Assembly (NCBI GenBank): GCA_004796375.1
Contig: QZLA01000062.1
Coordinates: 1-47,098, forward strand
Length of the DNA stretch: 47,098 nucleotides
Reading direction: 5' to 3'
Source of the DNA: Desulfobacteraceae bacterium
GTDB lineage: Bacteria > Desulfobacterota > Desulfobacteria > Desulfobacterales > Desulfobacteraceae
Both the position numbers and the translations under genes were made by a program. This document shows, one piece after another, positions 10,031-18,424 of this stretch (position 1 is its first letter; the number at the start of each line of letters is the position of its first letter). The notes below the pieces were generated by a model. That model worked only from the letters and a program-made list of their open reading frames with translations, searched no databases and was not told where the DNA came from.

Positions 10031-10558
10031 TTATTCAGCCGTTCTCCATTGTCCATAGTAATGCAGAACCGTCTTCATCCCATTTACATTCACCCGGATT
10101 AATATCTCATCGGTCATCCGGTGGACCACCCGCTCCTCCTGCATGGCGTCTTTCTTTTCGCTGGTTTTTTCATAAATCTGCAAAAACCGGCCAAACCGGA
10201 CCACATGCACCAGCTCATGGGTGATGACGTAGAGTAAAAACGGATAAAGCTTCAGATCCGCATTTTGATCCACGATAGACAAAATGGCCGCATCCTGAAG
10301 GCAGACCTTATAATAATCGTAGGCAGCGGAACCCAGTTCTTTGGTTTTCACCCGGGCCTCATACTTGATGACCTGGGCGTAGGGCCCCTCCACAACCTCG
10401 TGGGGTGCCATGTCCTTGGCGGTCACGATATCATACTGATGCCTCAGCCACTGACCGGAAGACATTTTGAAATGATTGCTCACCAGCTCTTCTGCAAAGT
10501 CGGCTGCCTGTTCGACAATGGCGTGCTCTCCCGGGCTAAACCGTCGTTGTGCCTGCAT
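10031..10558 (-). CDS. Uncharacterised HExxH protein (possible zinc metallohydrolase)
   Basis: A 175-residue protein I do not recognise as a named family. The clearest feature is HELVH at residues 114-118 on a predicted helix (LLYVITHELVHVVRFGRF), followed by a pair of glutamates at 141-142 that could supply a third metal ligand. This is the layout of a gluzincin- or SprT-like minimal metalloprotease fold. There is no signal peptide or transmembrane segment, so it should be cytoplasmic. It lies between fmdB and the divergently transcribed bS22-like gene. A protease role is inferred only from the motif; a structural zinc site is also possible. Confidence 0.65.
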   Translation of the reverse strand: MQAQRRFSPGEHAIVEQAADFAEELVSNHFKMSSGQWLRHQYDIVTAKDMAPHEVVEGPYAQVIKYEARVKTKELGSAAYDYYKVCLQDAAILSIVDQNADLKLYPFLLYVITHELVHVVRFGRFLQIYEKTSEKKDAMQEERVVHRMTDEILIRVNVNGMKTVLHYYGQWRTAE

Positions 10559-10700
10559 CCATCAACCCCAGCTCTGAAAAGTGGCCCGATCTTCAGGGGC
10601 AAGGGCGGGAGGCGAGAAATAGTTGGACATGACAATGGCAATTATGTTATAGTTCTGTTTTTAAAATATACAAACTAACAATTTTATATAGAAATGAGAA

Positions 10701-10710
10701 AGGGAGGTGA
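10701..10710 (+). promoter_or_regulatory. near-perfect Shine-Dalgarno site for the bS22-like gene
   Basis: AGGGAGGTGA matches the 16S rRNA tail in eight consecutive bases (GGAGGTGA plus flanks). It is 5 nt upstream of the TTG at 10716 and 17 nt upstream of the next in-frame ATG at 10728, which decides for the TTG start. Confidence 0.7.
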
Positions 10711-10715
10711 TTCTT

Positions 10716-10811
10716 TTGAGTAGTGTAATGAAGAAAAGACGGAAAAAGATGAGAAAGCATAAACACAGAAAACTCCTTGCCAAAACCCGTCATCAGAGAA
10801 AGAAAAAATAA
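10716..10811 (+). CDS. bS22 / AURKAIP1-COX24 domain small basic ribosomal protein
   Basis: A 31-residue, extremely basic protein (MSSVMKKRRKKMRKHKHRKL at its start, ending in QRKKK) translated from a TTG with a near-perfect Shine-Dalgarno site. The pattern SVxKKRRKxMxKxKHRKLLxxTRxQR matches the COX24/AURKAIP1 family: mitochondrial mS38 and the short bacterial homologue bS22, which in mycobacteria sits at the intersubunit side of the small subunit. It is shorter than usual gene-calling cut-offs and easily missed. It is monocistronic, followed by a 14-bp terminator hairpin, and faces hflC. The role here, a small-subunit ribosomal protein, is inferred from the family. Confidence 0.85.
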   Translation: MSSVMKKRRKKMRKHKHRKLLAKTRHQRKKK

Positions 10812-10825
10812 TTCGTTAGTTTTTG

Positions 10826-10875
10826 CGAGTATTGAGTGGATGCCCCGCCTGCCGGGTTCAACCACTCAATACTCG
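10826..10875 (+). terminator. terminator between the bS22-like gene and hflC
   Basis: A perfect 14-bp inverted repeat (10826-10839, CGAGTATTGAGTGG, with 10862-10875) lies 14 bp after the bS22-like stop. It is followed on the plus strand by GGGTTGTTTATTCTTTTTC, a broken T-rich tail. It separates two converging genes; in the minus direction it begins 7 bp beyond the hflC stop but lacks a T-tract, so it mainly serves the plus strand. Confidence 0.7.
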
Positions 10876-10882
10876 GGGTTGT

Positions 10883-11824
10883 TTATTCTTTTTCTATTCC
10901 TTTAAGATATCTCATAAAATCCGAATCAGTGGACAACACCAGCGTACTGTCATTGTTCAGGGATTCTTTGTACACCTCAAGGGTTCTTAAAAACGCATAG
11001 AATTCAGGATCTGCACTGTAGGCATCTGCATAGATCTGGGTGGCTTGTGCATCGGCCTCCCCCTTGATGGCCTGTGCGGTTTTATAGGCCTCTGATTTAA
11101 TCACCTGAAGCTCCTTCTCCTTTTCACCCCTGATCTTGCTGGCCTCTCCCTTGCCTTCCGCACGAAATTTTTCAGCAATCTGCCGACGCTCGGCAATCAT
11201 TCGATCGTAAACCGATTCGCGCACATTATCAATATAGTTAATCCGTTTGATCTTGACATCCACCAGTTCAATACCGAACTCCTTGAGTTTGGGCTGTGCC
11301 TGCTGGACGATGAGACGTGTAATCTCTTCCCGGCCCAGATCAACCGTGTACAGCGAACGCTTCGGGCCGTCCTCTCCGGATTCGAACGTATCCATGGGCC
11401 GGTCAGTATTCCTGACACTCTCCACCAGTCGATAGGAGGTAATCAGGTTTCGCATGGCCGGATCGATAATATCATCCAGGCGCTTAAGGGCCGCTAACTC
11501 ATCCTGAATGGTCTGGAAATACTTGACCGGATCCGAAATCTTCCACCGGGCAAAGGTGTCCACAACGATATACACCTTATCCTTGGTGTTGATCTGGTCC
11601 GGGTCGCCATCCCATTCCAGAAGGTTTTTGGCAAAATAGTTGGCTTTCTGGATAAAGGGAATCTTGAATTTGAGCCCGGGTTCCTTGATGGGTTCCCTGA
11701 CGATCTTTTTAAACTGGGTAATGATCACCTGCTCGGTTTCATCCACGATAAATATGGAATTGAAAACGATAAAGACACCGAGCAGTAGGAGGATCAGCAA
11801 AATGGGTTTGGCCGTATTGTTCAT
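10883..11824 (-). CDS. hflC: HflC, SPFH-family modulator of FtsH
   Basis: HflC with HflK forms a membrane cage around the FtsH protease and modulates membrane-protein turnover. The 313-residue protein has an N-terminal transmembrane helix (about 5-26), an SPFH/band 7 domain (VDETEQVIITQFKK onward), and a long helical region with the typical RMIAERRQIAEKFRAEGKGE segment followed by EADAQATQIYADAY. It is 6 bp downstream of hflK, in the standard hflK-hflC order. Confidence 0.95.
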   Translation of the reverse strand: MNNTAKPILLILLLLGVFIVFNSIFIVDETEQVIITQFKKIVREPIKEPGLKFKIPFIQKANYFAKNLLEWDGDPDQINTKDKVYIVVDTFARWKISDPVKYFQTIQDELAALKRLDDIIDPAMRNLITSYRLVESVRNTDRPMDTFESGEDGPKRSLYTVDLGREEITRLIVQQAQPKLKEFGIELVDVKIKRINYIDNVRESVYDRMIAERRQIAEKFRAEGKGEASKIRGEKEKELQVIKSEAYKTAQAIKGEADAQATQIYADAYSADPEFYAFLRTLEVYKESLNNDSTLVLSTDSDFMRYLKGIEKE

Positions 11825-11830
11825 GTGTAT

Positions 11831-12904
11831 TTATTCACCTTTTTTAAAGAGTAGTTCTTTTGCAGTTACCGAATCCTTTTCTATATTCAAAAAGGGCAGC
11901 AGGTTTTTCTGATCCGAATCAATGATGTATTTTGAGCCCAGCTTGGGAAATACATCAAGCATGGTTTCGAGATACATCCGCTTTTTGGTGACATCCTTGG
12001 CTTTGGCATATTCCTGGTATATGGCCGTAAACCTCACCGCATCCCCCTGGGCCCGATTGACCCGATCGATGGCATACCCTTCTGCATCCTTGATCACCCG
12101 CTGGGCCTCACCTTTGGCGAGAGGAACCGCTTTGTTGTATTCCTCGCGTGCTTTATAGATGGTCTGCTCCTTTTCCTGAATCGCCTGGTTCACCTCATTG
12201 AATGAGGGCTGCACCCGCCCGGGTACGTTGGTTTTCTTCATCTCAATGGTAACGATGCTGATGCCGGCCTGGGACTGATCCATCTCCTGTTGAAGTTTTT
12301 CCTTCGCAGCCAGAGCAATCTCCTCACGCTTGGAAATTACCTCATTAATGCTCCGATCCCCAACAACCGTTCTCATGGTGGCTTCGGACATATCCCTGAG
12401 AAGTGATCTGACATCCTTGACCTTGAACAGGTAATTCCGGGGTTCTGCTCTCCTGTAGAGAACGATCCAGGGAACGACAGCCACATTCAGGTCTCCGGTC
12501 AGCATCAGGGACGATTCCTGACGGGATCCCAGTGATCCGCCCCGACCGGTAGACACGCCTAAGCCGAACTCTTCGGACACGCGGGTTTTGATGTCCACCA
12601 TGGTTACCTTTTCAACCCCGCGGGGCATCTTGAAATTCAATCCTGGTCCAACGGTTCTGTGATATTTGCCAAAGCGCTGGATCACCCCGACCTCATTTCG
12701 ATCCACCGTAAAGACGACTGAGCTGCCAAAAAAAACAGCCAGCAATATAATGATCACCACTATAAGTCCTGGAAATCGAAAATTTTTGAATTTCTCGAAA
12801 AAATCATCCATCTGCGGTGGTTTAGGGATTCTCCCGTCACCGCTGTCCTTTTTCTGCTGGTATTTGTTTTGGTTTTCCCTGAGCTTGTCCCAATCCCAAT
12901 TCAT
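11831..12904 (-). CDS. hflK: HflK, SPFH-family modulator of FtsH
   Basis: HflK is the partner of HflC. The 357-residue protein has a polar N-terminal tail, a transmembrane helix at about 46-65, the SPFH domain entry VFTVDRNEVGVIQRFGKY, and a C-terminal coiled region with EAQRVIKDAEGYAIDRVNRAQGDA, the HflK version of the helix. The glycine-rich N-terminal stretch of some homologues is short here. It is the first gene of hflKC, divergent from the DUF721 gene. Confidence 0.95.
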   Translation of the reverse strand: MNWDWDKLRENQNKYQQKKDSGDGRIPKPPQMDDFFEKFKNFRFPGLIVVIIILLAVFFGSSVVFTVDRNEVGVIQRFGKYHRTVGPGLNFKMPRGVEKVTMVDIKTRVSEEFGLGVSTGRGGSLGSRQESSLMLTGDLNVAVVPWIVLYRRAEPRNYLFKVKDVRSLLRDMSEATMRTVVGDRSINEVISKREEIALAAKEKLQQEMDQSQAGISIVTIEMKKTNVPGRVQPSFNEVNQAIQEKEQTIYKAREEYNKAVPLAKGEAQRVIKDAEGYAIDRVNRAQGDAVRFTAIYQEYAKAKDVTKKRMYLETMLDVFPKLGSKYIIDSDQKNLLPFLNIEKDSVTAKELLFKKGE

Positions 12905-12961
12905 ATAATGTTCCTAATTATCCGTCGATTGATACTTATTCATTACGATTGTCATGACTGA

Positions 12962-12989
12962 AAAATATAACATTATTTATATTTATCAA
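12962..12989 (-). promoter_or_regulatory. putative hflKC promoter
   Basis: In the A/T-rich divergent 200-bp gap, minus-strand TTGATA (12989-12984) and TATTTT (12967-12962) are spaced by 16 bp, 57 bp before the hflK ATG. The rest of the gap shows no other clear element; a plus-strand promoter for the DUF721 gene must also be here, but I could not pick one. Confidence 0.4.
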
Positions 12990-13104
12990 CTCTAAATATC
13001 AATATTTATTTCTCTGAGAACACTTAGGACAGCTTGATTATTCAGGAAGATTCGGATAGTATGGCACATCGTTAGACGGTCAATTTCAAAACCCATACCC
13101 GTTG

Positions 13105-13440
13105 ATGAAAGCAGTTCATGTGGATAAAAAAGATAAAAACAGCAACCTGATTCATATCAGCGGCATTTTAGACAAGGCCCTTGGCCAGTTCCGCAAGGAG
13201 TCGGACACCCATCTGACCCGTATCTGGGATGTCTGGAGTGACGCCGTGGGTGAGCCCATTGCCAGGAATGCAAAGCCCCACGCGTTCAAGGACAAAATCC
13301 TGATTGTTCATGTGTCAAGCTCAGCCTGGATCCACCAGCTTTCATTTCTTGAAAAGGATATGCTCTCAAGTATCAACAGCAAAATCGCACCATCACAGGT
13401 CGAACAGATCCGGTTTCAAATTGGAAAAATACACAGTTGA
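13105..13440 (+). CDS. DUF721 / DciA-like protein
   Basis: A 111-residue DUF721-family protein. The family includes DciA, the ancestral bacterial loader of the replicative helicase DnaB. It shows the hallmark IWDVWSDAVGEPIARNAKP segment and the KDKILIVHVSSSAWIHQLSF strand-helix, with a C-terminal IRFQIG strand. An in-frame TTG lies one codon before the ATG chosen. It stands before a methyltransferase, tRNA-Ser and the dnaX-ybaB-recR genes, a fitting DNA-metabolism context. That it is a true DciA helicase loader is inferred, not shown. Confidence 0.85.
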   Translation: MKAVHVDKKDKNSNLIHISGILDKALGQFRKESDTHLTRIWDVWSDAVGEPIARNAKPHAFKDKILIVHVSSSAWIHQLSFLEKDMLSSINSKIAPSQVEQIRFQIGKIHS

Positions 13441-14176
13441 TGCCATCCCGGGATACGAACTATTACTGACACAGCCGGCCAAAGGATACCGTTTCTCGAC
13501 CGATTCTTTACTGTTGGCCGATTTTGTGGTTCAAACCCGCCCGACCCCCACCCCGCCATCCAATAGAATTTTTGAGATAACAGATCCGCCAAAGCACGAC
13601 CAGGCCCTGCAGACCATTCTGGATATCGGTACGGGATGCGGCATTCTGGCCATTTTACTGGCCCATCGGCTGCCCCACTACCGCGCGATTGGAATTGAGG
13701 TACAGGATCGCCTGGCCCGGCTGGCACAAAAGAACATCGGGATCAATCGCTTATCGGACCGCGTAACCATCATTCACAGGGACATTATAGAGTTTTGCAC
13801 ATCAGACCCATCATTCAAAGTAGGGACTATTGTCTCGAACCCGCCGTATAAGAAAACAGGAAGCGGCAGGCTGAACCCCGACCCGGAGAAAGCCATCGCC
13901 CGGCATGAGATCCGCCTGACCGTTGAAACCGTATGCCGGGCCGCCCAGCAGCTGCTCATCGACCATGGGTCTTTTTTTCTGGTTTATCCCTCTGAAAGGA
14001 TTCAGGAACTGCTTGTTTGGCTGTCCCGCTGCGACCTTCATGTACACGCCATGAGGTTCGTATATACGCAACAGGATGGGCCGGCCATGCGGGTTCTGAT
14101 TCATGCCGTAAAAAACGGCTCAAAGGACTGCGTTGTCAGTCCCCCGATTCGTCTGGATTCCGGATCAGCGCAATGA
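13421..14176 (+). CDS. TrmN6-like SAM-dependent N6-adenine methyltransferase
   Basis: A class I methyltransferase of the YfiC/TrmN6 type, which in E. coli methylates A37 of tRNA1(Val). It shows the family entry GYRFSTDSLLLADFV, motif I DIGTGCGILAILLA, motif IV NPPYKKTGSGR (the NPPY of N6-adenine or N5-glutamine enzymes) and the C-terminal YPSERIQELL. I start at the TTG at 13421, which overlaps the DUF721 gene by 20 bp and gives 251 residues; the longer in-frame reading upstream is only DUF721 coding sequence in another frame. No good Shine-Dalgarno site is visible, so translational coupling is likely. The exact substrate is uncertain. Confidence 0.85.
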   Translation: MEKYTVDAIPGYELLLTQPAKGYRFSTDSLLLADFVVQTRPTPTPPSNRIFEITDPPKHDQALQTILDIGTGCGILAILLAHRLPHYRAIGIEVQDRLARLAQKNIGINRLSDRVTIIHRDIIEFCTSDPSFKVGTIVSNPPYKKTGSGRLNPDPEKAIARHEIRLTVETVCRAAQQLLIDHGSFFLVYPSERIQELLVWLSRCDLHVHAMRFVYTQQDGPAMRVLIHAVKNGSKDCVVSPPIRLDSGSAQ

Positions 14177-14216
14177 AAAATTATCAGGCAATATCAAGGA
14201 ATCAATTCATTACACC

Positions 14217-14245
14217 TTGACACCGGTTCAAAAAGATACTATTTT
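14217..14245 (+). promoter_or_regulatory. promoter of tRNA-Ser (and probably dnaX)
   Basis: A consensus TTGACA (14217-14222) and TATTTT (14240-14245) are separated by exactly 17 bp, ending 21 bp before the tRNA. This is the best sigma70-type match in the window. Confidence 0.6.
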
Positions 14246-14266
14246 GCCATGGATTTAAACAATTCA

Positions 14267-14359
<93 letters not shown>

Positions 14360-14375
14360 ATTACATGCCGCGACC

Positions 14376-16175
14376 ATGTCATATCAAGTTTTAGCCCTTA
14401 AATACCGTCCACAGAATTTTGAAGAGGTGATCGGACAGGATCATGTCACCACCACCTTGAAAAATGCCATTGACGGTGATCGCGTGGCCCATGCCGTTTT
14501 GTTTACCGGGCCCAGGGGTACCGGAAAGACCACCATCGCCAGAATTCTTGCCAAGGCCATGAACTGTGAAACCGGGCCTGTAAAAATCCCTTGCAACACC
14601 TGTAATATATGTTTGGATATTACACGCGGGCATGCGGCGGACGTCTTTGAGATTGACGGCGCGTCCAACAACTCAGTGGATCAGGTCAGAGAGCTCAGAG
14701 AAAATGTGACCTACATGCCGGCATCTGCCAGGTTAAAAATATACATCATAGATGAGGTTCACATGCTTTCCACGGCAGCATTCAATGCGCTGCTCAAAAC
14801 CCTGGAAGAGCCGCCGGATCACGTGATGTTTATATTTGCCACGACGGAAGTGCACAAAATCCCTGCCACTATCCTCTCCAGGTGTCAGCGCCATGACCTT
14901 GGACGGGTAAGGCTTGATCTGATTTCATCCCATCTGAATACGCTTTGCCGGAACGAGGGATTTACCCTGTCCGAGGAAAGCTGCGAAGCCATCGCTATCC
15001 AAGCTGACGGTTCCATAAGGGATTCTTTGAGCCTGCTGGACCGGATACTGTCCATATCACCCGAACCGACGATTTCCCACGATGAGGTGCTGACCCACCT
15101 GGGTGTCATCAATCCCGGCATTCTCATGGACATCACCCGGGCCATTATCCATGCTGACGGGTCCTCCCTGATCGACATCATCGACAGGGCAAAAAGTAGC
15201 GGCCATGATTTGAAGCGCTTTTACAATGATATCATCACCCATTTCAGGAATCTGACGATTCTCAAGGTATGCGGCCCGGAATCCGCCGCCCTTGAGATGC
15301 CCATGCAGGCAAAGCAGCAGTCGGGTGAACTGATCTTGGAACTTTCAGCGGCCCATCTGAATGCATTGGTCCAGGTACTGCTTGCAGAAGAGAACCTGGT
15401 CAATTATGCATTCCATACCCAGACTGCCCTGGAAATGGTGATGCTCAAATTACTCACACTGAATCCTTCTGCCCAGCTTGACAGCATTATCCAAAAACTG
15501 GATCTTCTGGCACAACAGATTGACGGACAGCTATCCCCCTGCCCCTATACCGGGGGGCCGGGAGCGCCCACGCCCGCCGGAACGCCCCCAACCCTGTCCA
15601 GAGCTCAGGCTGAGTCACCATCCGGGCATCATGGGATACCCAATAAGCCCCCCCTTTCCGGGCAGCAATCAGACCGGCCTGCTTCTCGTACCCAGGACAC
15701 ACCACCCTCCGGGGTCAATGAGCCTGCCTCACCCTATATACCGGCTTCCCCAAATGATGATGCCCAGATCCCGGTTCCGGACAGCGGGAATATTGAACCG
15801 GCCCACCGCCCTGTCAACACGCAAAACTGGCAGGCGTTTATCAAAAGCATTGAAAAACCCATGCCGTTCATCTCGGCCCTCTTATTGAAAAGCCAGGTGA
15901 AAAAGGTGGATGATTCACAGATCATCATTGAGCTGTCAAAGTGCTCAAGCTTTGATTCAAAGCGCCTTGAAACCAAACACAGTGAACTGGTTTCCCATTG
16001 CCGGGATTTTTTTAATAGATCATTAAAAGTGAGTATTATCGATGATCCGAAATCGGACAGCGCACTTGGTCAGCAGAAACGGATGGATGCAAAGAAGAAA
16101 CAGGATGCACTCAGCCACCCGTTCGTGGCCAAGGTCACTGAAACTTTTAACGGAAGTATTGTTGATATTACTTAA
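14376..16175 (+). CDS. dnaX: DNA polymerase III subunit gamma/tau
   Basis: DnaX is the clamp-loader ATPase of the replicative polymerase. The 599-residue protein begins MSYQVLALKYRPQNF, with Walker A GPRGTGKT at 45-52, zinc-binding cysteines at 64, 73, 76 and 79, a DEVHML Walker B, and an SRC motif. After about residue 370 comes a proline-rich linker and a C-terminal tau-like domain. The open reading frame continues into the tRNA upstream, but the ATG at 14376 is the family start. Only 17 nt, with no Shine-Dalgarno sequence, separate it from tRNA-Ser. I see no perfect A-AAA-AAG frameshift site. It heads dnaX-ybaB-recR. Confidence 0.96.
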   Translation: MSYQVLALKYRPQNFEEVIGQDHVTTTLKNAIDGDRVAHAVLFTGPRGTGKTTIARILAKAMNCETGPVKIPCNTCNICLDITRGHAADVFEIDGASNNSVDQVRELRENVTYMPASARLKIYIIDEVHMLSTAAFNALLKTLEEPPDHVMFIFATTEVHKIPATILSRCQRHDLGRVRLDLISSHLNTLCRNEGFTLSEESCEAIAIQADGSIRDSLSLLDRILSISPEPTISHDEVLTHLGVINPGILMDITRAIIHADGSSLIDIIDRAKSSGHDLKRFYNDIITHFRNLTILKVCGPESAALEMPMQAKQQSGELILELSAAHLNALVQVLLAEENLVNYAFHTQTALEMVMLKLLTLNPSAQLDSIIQKLDLLAQQIDGQLSPCPYTGGPGAPTPAGTPPTLSRAQAESPSGHHGIPNKPPLSGQQSDRPASRTQDTPPSGVNEPASPYIPASPNDDAQIPVPDSGNIEPAHRPVNTQNWQAFIKSIEKPMPFISALLLKSQVKKVDDSQIIIELSKCSSFDSKRLETKHSELVSHCRDFFNRSLKVSIIDDPKSDSALGQQKRMDAKKKQDALSHPFVAKVTETFNGSIVDIT

Positions 16176-16190
16176 AGGAGACACAAAGAT

Positions 16191-16499
16191 ATGAGAAATA
16201 TGAACCAGATGATGAAGCAGGCCCAGAAGCTTCAGAAAAAAATGCTCAAGGCCCAGGAAGAATTGACCACAAAAACCGTTGAAGCCACTGCCGGAGGCGG
16301 CATGGTCAAGGTGATTGCCAATGGCGGCCAGAAAATTGAAGCCATTGAACTGGAAAAAGAGGTCGTTGACCCTGAAGATGTTGAAATGCTTCAGGATCTG
16401 ATCCTGGCTGCCGTGAATGATGCCCTGAACAAATCCCAGGAAATGGTTTCCACCGAAATGAACAAATTAACCGGTGGAATGAAGATTCCGGGCATGTAG
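16191..16499 (+). CDS. ybaB: YbaB/EbfC-family nucleoid-associated protein
   Basis: A 102-residue DNA-binding dimer of the YbaB/EbfC family. It shows an N-terminal helix rich in M, K and Q ([19 protein letters not shown]), the [16 protein letters not shown] strands and a C-terminal helix with [23 protein letters not shown] lies upstream of the ATG. It sits between dnaX and recR, the conserved position, and probably acts in nucleoid organisation or recombination repair with RecR. Confidence 0.95.
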   Translation: MRNMNQMMKQAQKLQKKMLKAQEELTTKTVEATAGGGMVKVIANGGQKIEAIELEKEVVDPEDVEMLQDLILAAVNDALNKSQEMVSTEMNKLTGGMKIPGM

Positions 16500-16523
16500 C
16501 ACCGTTTTTAAAAGCCATAACGT

Positions 16524-17123
16524 GTGAGCCATTATCCTGAATCCATAGTCAAGTTGATCGACAGTTTTTCCAAACTGCCAGGAATCGGCAGGAAAACCGG
16601 TGAAAGGCTGGCGCTCCATCTGCTTCATGCATCAGACAAGGAAGCGCAGACGTTGTCCGCTGATATTCTTGAACTCAAGCGAAACGTCAAACTGTGTTCC
16701 ATCTGCTTTGCCCTGACAGACAATACCCTGTGCAAAATCTGTGCTGATCCCACACGGGACCCGGCCCTGGTCTGTGTGGTGGAAAAGCCCTCTGATATGG
16801 CCGCAATTGAAAAATCACTGGCATTTAAAGGCGTATACCATGTCCTGGGCAGTACCCTGTCACCCATGGATGGTATCGGACCGGATGATATCCGGGTAAA
16901 GGAGCTGGTCAAAAAAGCCAGGTCCGGCAAAATCAAGGAGATTATCATCGCCACGGGTACGGATGTGGAGGGAGAGGCCACCGCCTCCTATATTCTGGAT
17001 CAGCTCAAACCGCATAACTTGTGCATCACCCGGATTGCCTCCGGCATTCCCATGGGTGGTGATCTGCAGTATGTGGACCAGTTAACCATGCAGAAGGCAC
17101 TAGAAAAACGATATGGATGTTGA
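16524..17123 (+). CDS. recR: Recombination mediator RecR
   Basis: RecR helps load RecA in the RecF(O)R pathway of gap repair. The 199-residue protein starts at a GTG with MSHYPESIVKLIDSFSKLPG, has the helix-hairpin-helix KLPGIGRKTGERLA, a four-cysteine zinc motif (CSIC...CKIC), and the Toprim domain with VCVVEKPSDMAAIE and TDVEGEATASYI. It ends 11 bp inside the next gene. It completes dnaX-ybaB-recR. Confidence 0.96.
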   Translation: MSHYPESIVKLIDSFSKLPGIGRKTGERLALHLLHASDKEAQTLSADILELKRNVKLCSICFALTDNTLCKICADPTRDPALVCVVEKPSDMAAIEKSLAFKGVYHVLGSTLSPMDGIGPDDIRVKELVKKARSGKIKEIIIATGTDVEGEATASYILDQLKPHNLCITRIASGIPMGGDLQYVDQLTMQKALEKRYGC

Positions 17124-17514
17124 CGTGAACCAGGCCCGGGATATTTTTGAATGTCAGCAGTGCGGGCAATGCTGTAAAGGATTCGGCGGTACCTATGTCA
17201 CCCCTGAAGACATTAAGAATATCAGCAAACTGATTGGGGTTGAAGAGGGCCGGTTTACCGGCCGGTACTGCAACCCGTCCGGAAGCCGGTTTGTACTGGC
17301 CCAGAAAGAGGATGAAACCTGCGTTTTTTTCGACCCTGAAAAACAATGCACCATTCATGCGGTCAAACCCCGCATGTGCAGAGCCTGGCCGTTTATACCG
17401 ACGGTTGCCCGTCACCCGGAAAACTGGGAGGCCATGGCCAACTCATGCCCGGGAATGAAAAAGGGCCTGGCACCGGAAATCATTGCCGGAATTGTAAAGG
17501 ATGAACTGATCTAA
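17113..17514 (+). CDS. YkgJ-family cysteine-cluster protein
   Basis: A 133-residue member of the YkgJ/UPF0153 family, annotated as a zinc- or iron-chelating protein. It has the N-terminal CxxCxxCC cluster (C14, C17, C20, C21), then CVFFDPEKQCTIHAVKP and MCRAWPF with further conserved cysteines, and a final SCPG. The start overlaps recR by 11 bp. Metal binding is a family inference; its partner and role are unknown. Confidence 0.88.
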   Translation: MDVDVNQARDIFECQQCGQCCKGFGGTYVTPEDIKNISKLIGVEEGRFTGRYCNPSGSRFVLAQKEDETCVFFDPEKQCTIHAVKPRMCRAWPFIPTVARHPENWEAMANSCPGMKKGLAPEIIAGIVKDELI

Positions 17515-17551
17515 CACCGGATCACACCGCTAAAGCAGAAGAGGATCCCCC

Positions 17552-18373
17552 CTACTGTTTGCTTCTCATATCCGCAAACTCCCGTGCTATGGAGTCTCTC
17601 TCATAAACAATTTCCACCCGGCGGTTCCGCCGTCGCCCCTCTGGTGTATCATTGGTGGCTACCGGGTGATAATTGGCATACCCCTCTGCGGATATATACT
17701 CGGGGTTGACCCCTTGCCCAACCAGGATCCTGACGACCGTGCTGGCCCGTGCACTGGACAGTTCCCAGTTGGAGGGAAACCGGTCTGTTGAAATGGGTGA
17801 ATTATCGGTGTGGCCTTTGATTTTCACATGATAGGCCAGTTTGGAAATAACGGCAGCTACCTTTTTTAGGATATCATACCCTTTTTCTGAAAGCGTGGTC
17901 CCACCGGCCTTGAACAGGAGAAGATCAGACATGGTAATCACCACACCATCCTCCGATTTGACCACACTGACCTCACCGCCCAGTTTATTGAACAACACCA
18001 GTTCACGAACCTCACTGACGATCTCCTCCATCTCCTTTTCAATGAGGCCGCCGAGTTCATCAATGGCTTGCTGCTCCGTGGGTTTTTCAGAAGGGATGGC
18101 CCGCATGGTCAAACCTTCCCGGGTGCCGGCCTCAGGCACGGTCTGGGCGCCGAGAGCGCTTCTCAGGGATTGCACCAGCTCCTTGTAGGTTTCCTGCTGA
18201 GTGGTACTCATGGCAAACAAGAGAACAAAAAAGCACATGAGCAGGGTCACCAGGTCGGCAAAGGTGGCCATCCATCCCGGCGCACCGGCTTCACCGCCGT
18301 CAGCGTCACCGTCGTCCCCCTCGGGAGGCGCCAGTTTCATTTCACTTTCGTCTATGTTGTCTTCATCTGCCAT
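17552..18373 (-). CDS. Flagellar stator protein MotB/PomB-like
   Basis: The peptidoglycan-anchored stator subunit of the flagellar motor. The 273-residue protein has an acidic N-terminal tail, one transmembrane helix beginning GWMATFADLVTLLMCFFVLL with the ion-binding aspartate D40, and a C-terminal OmpA-like domain with HTDNSPISTDRFPSNWELS and a final GRRRNRRVEIV. The ATFADL and MCFFVLL wording is closer to Vibrio PomB than to E. coli MotB, suggesting sodium coupling. It follows the MotA/PomA-like gene by 51 bp. A GGATC/GATCC palindrome downstream is too short to call a terminator. Confidence 0.93.
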   Translation of the reverse strand: MADEDNIDESEMKLAPPEGDDGDADGGEAGAPGWMATFADLVTLLMCFFVLLFAMSTTQQETYKELVQSLRSALGAQTVPEAGTREGLTMRAIPSEKPTEQQAIDELGGLIEKEMEEIVSEVRELVLFNKLGGEVSVVKSEDGVVITMSDLLLFKAGGTTLSEKGYDILKKVAAVISKLAYHVKIKGHTDNSPISTDRFPSNWELSSARASTVVRILVGQGVNPEYISAEGYANYHPVATNDTPEGRRRNRRVEIVYERDSIAREFADMRSKQ

Positions 18374-18424
18374 GGGATCTCTTTTCTATCTTTCGGTGAT
18401 TCAACGTGAGCGATAAGGGTTTAT

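Noticed and set aside
15897..15905. Programmed frameshift site in dnaX (G AAA AAG)
   Set aside because: The E. coli signal is A AAA AAG; here the first base is G, and I see no convincing downstream hairpin.
17515..17551. Terminator between the YkgJ-like gene and the converging motB-like gene
   Set aside because: Only a five-base GGATC/GATCC match and no T-tract; too weak to call.
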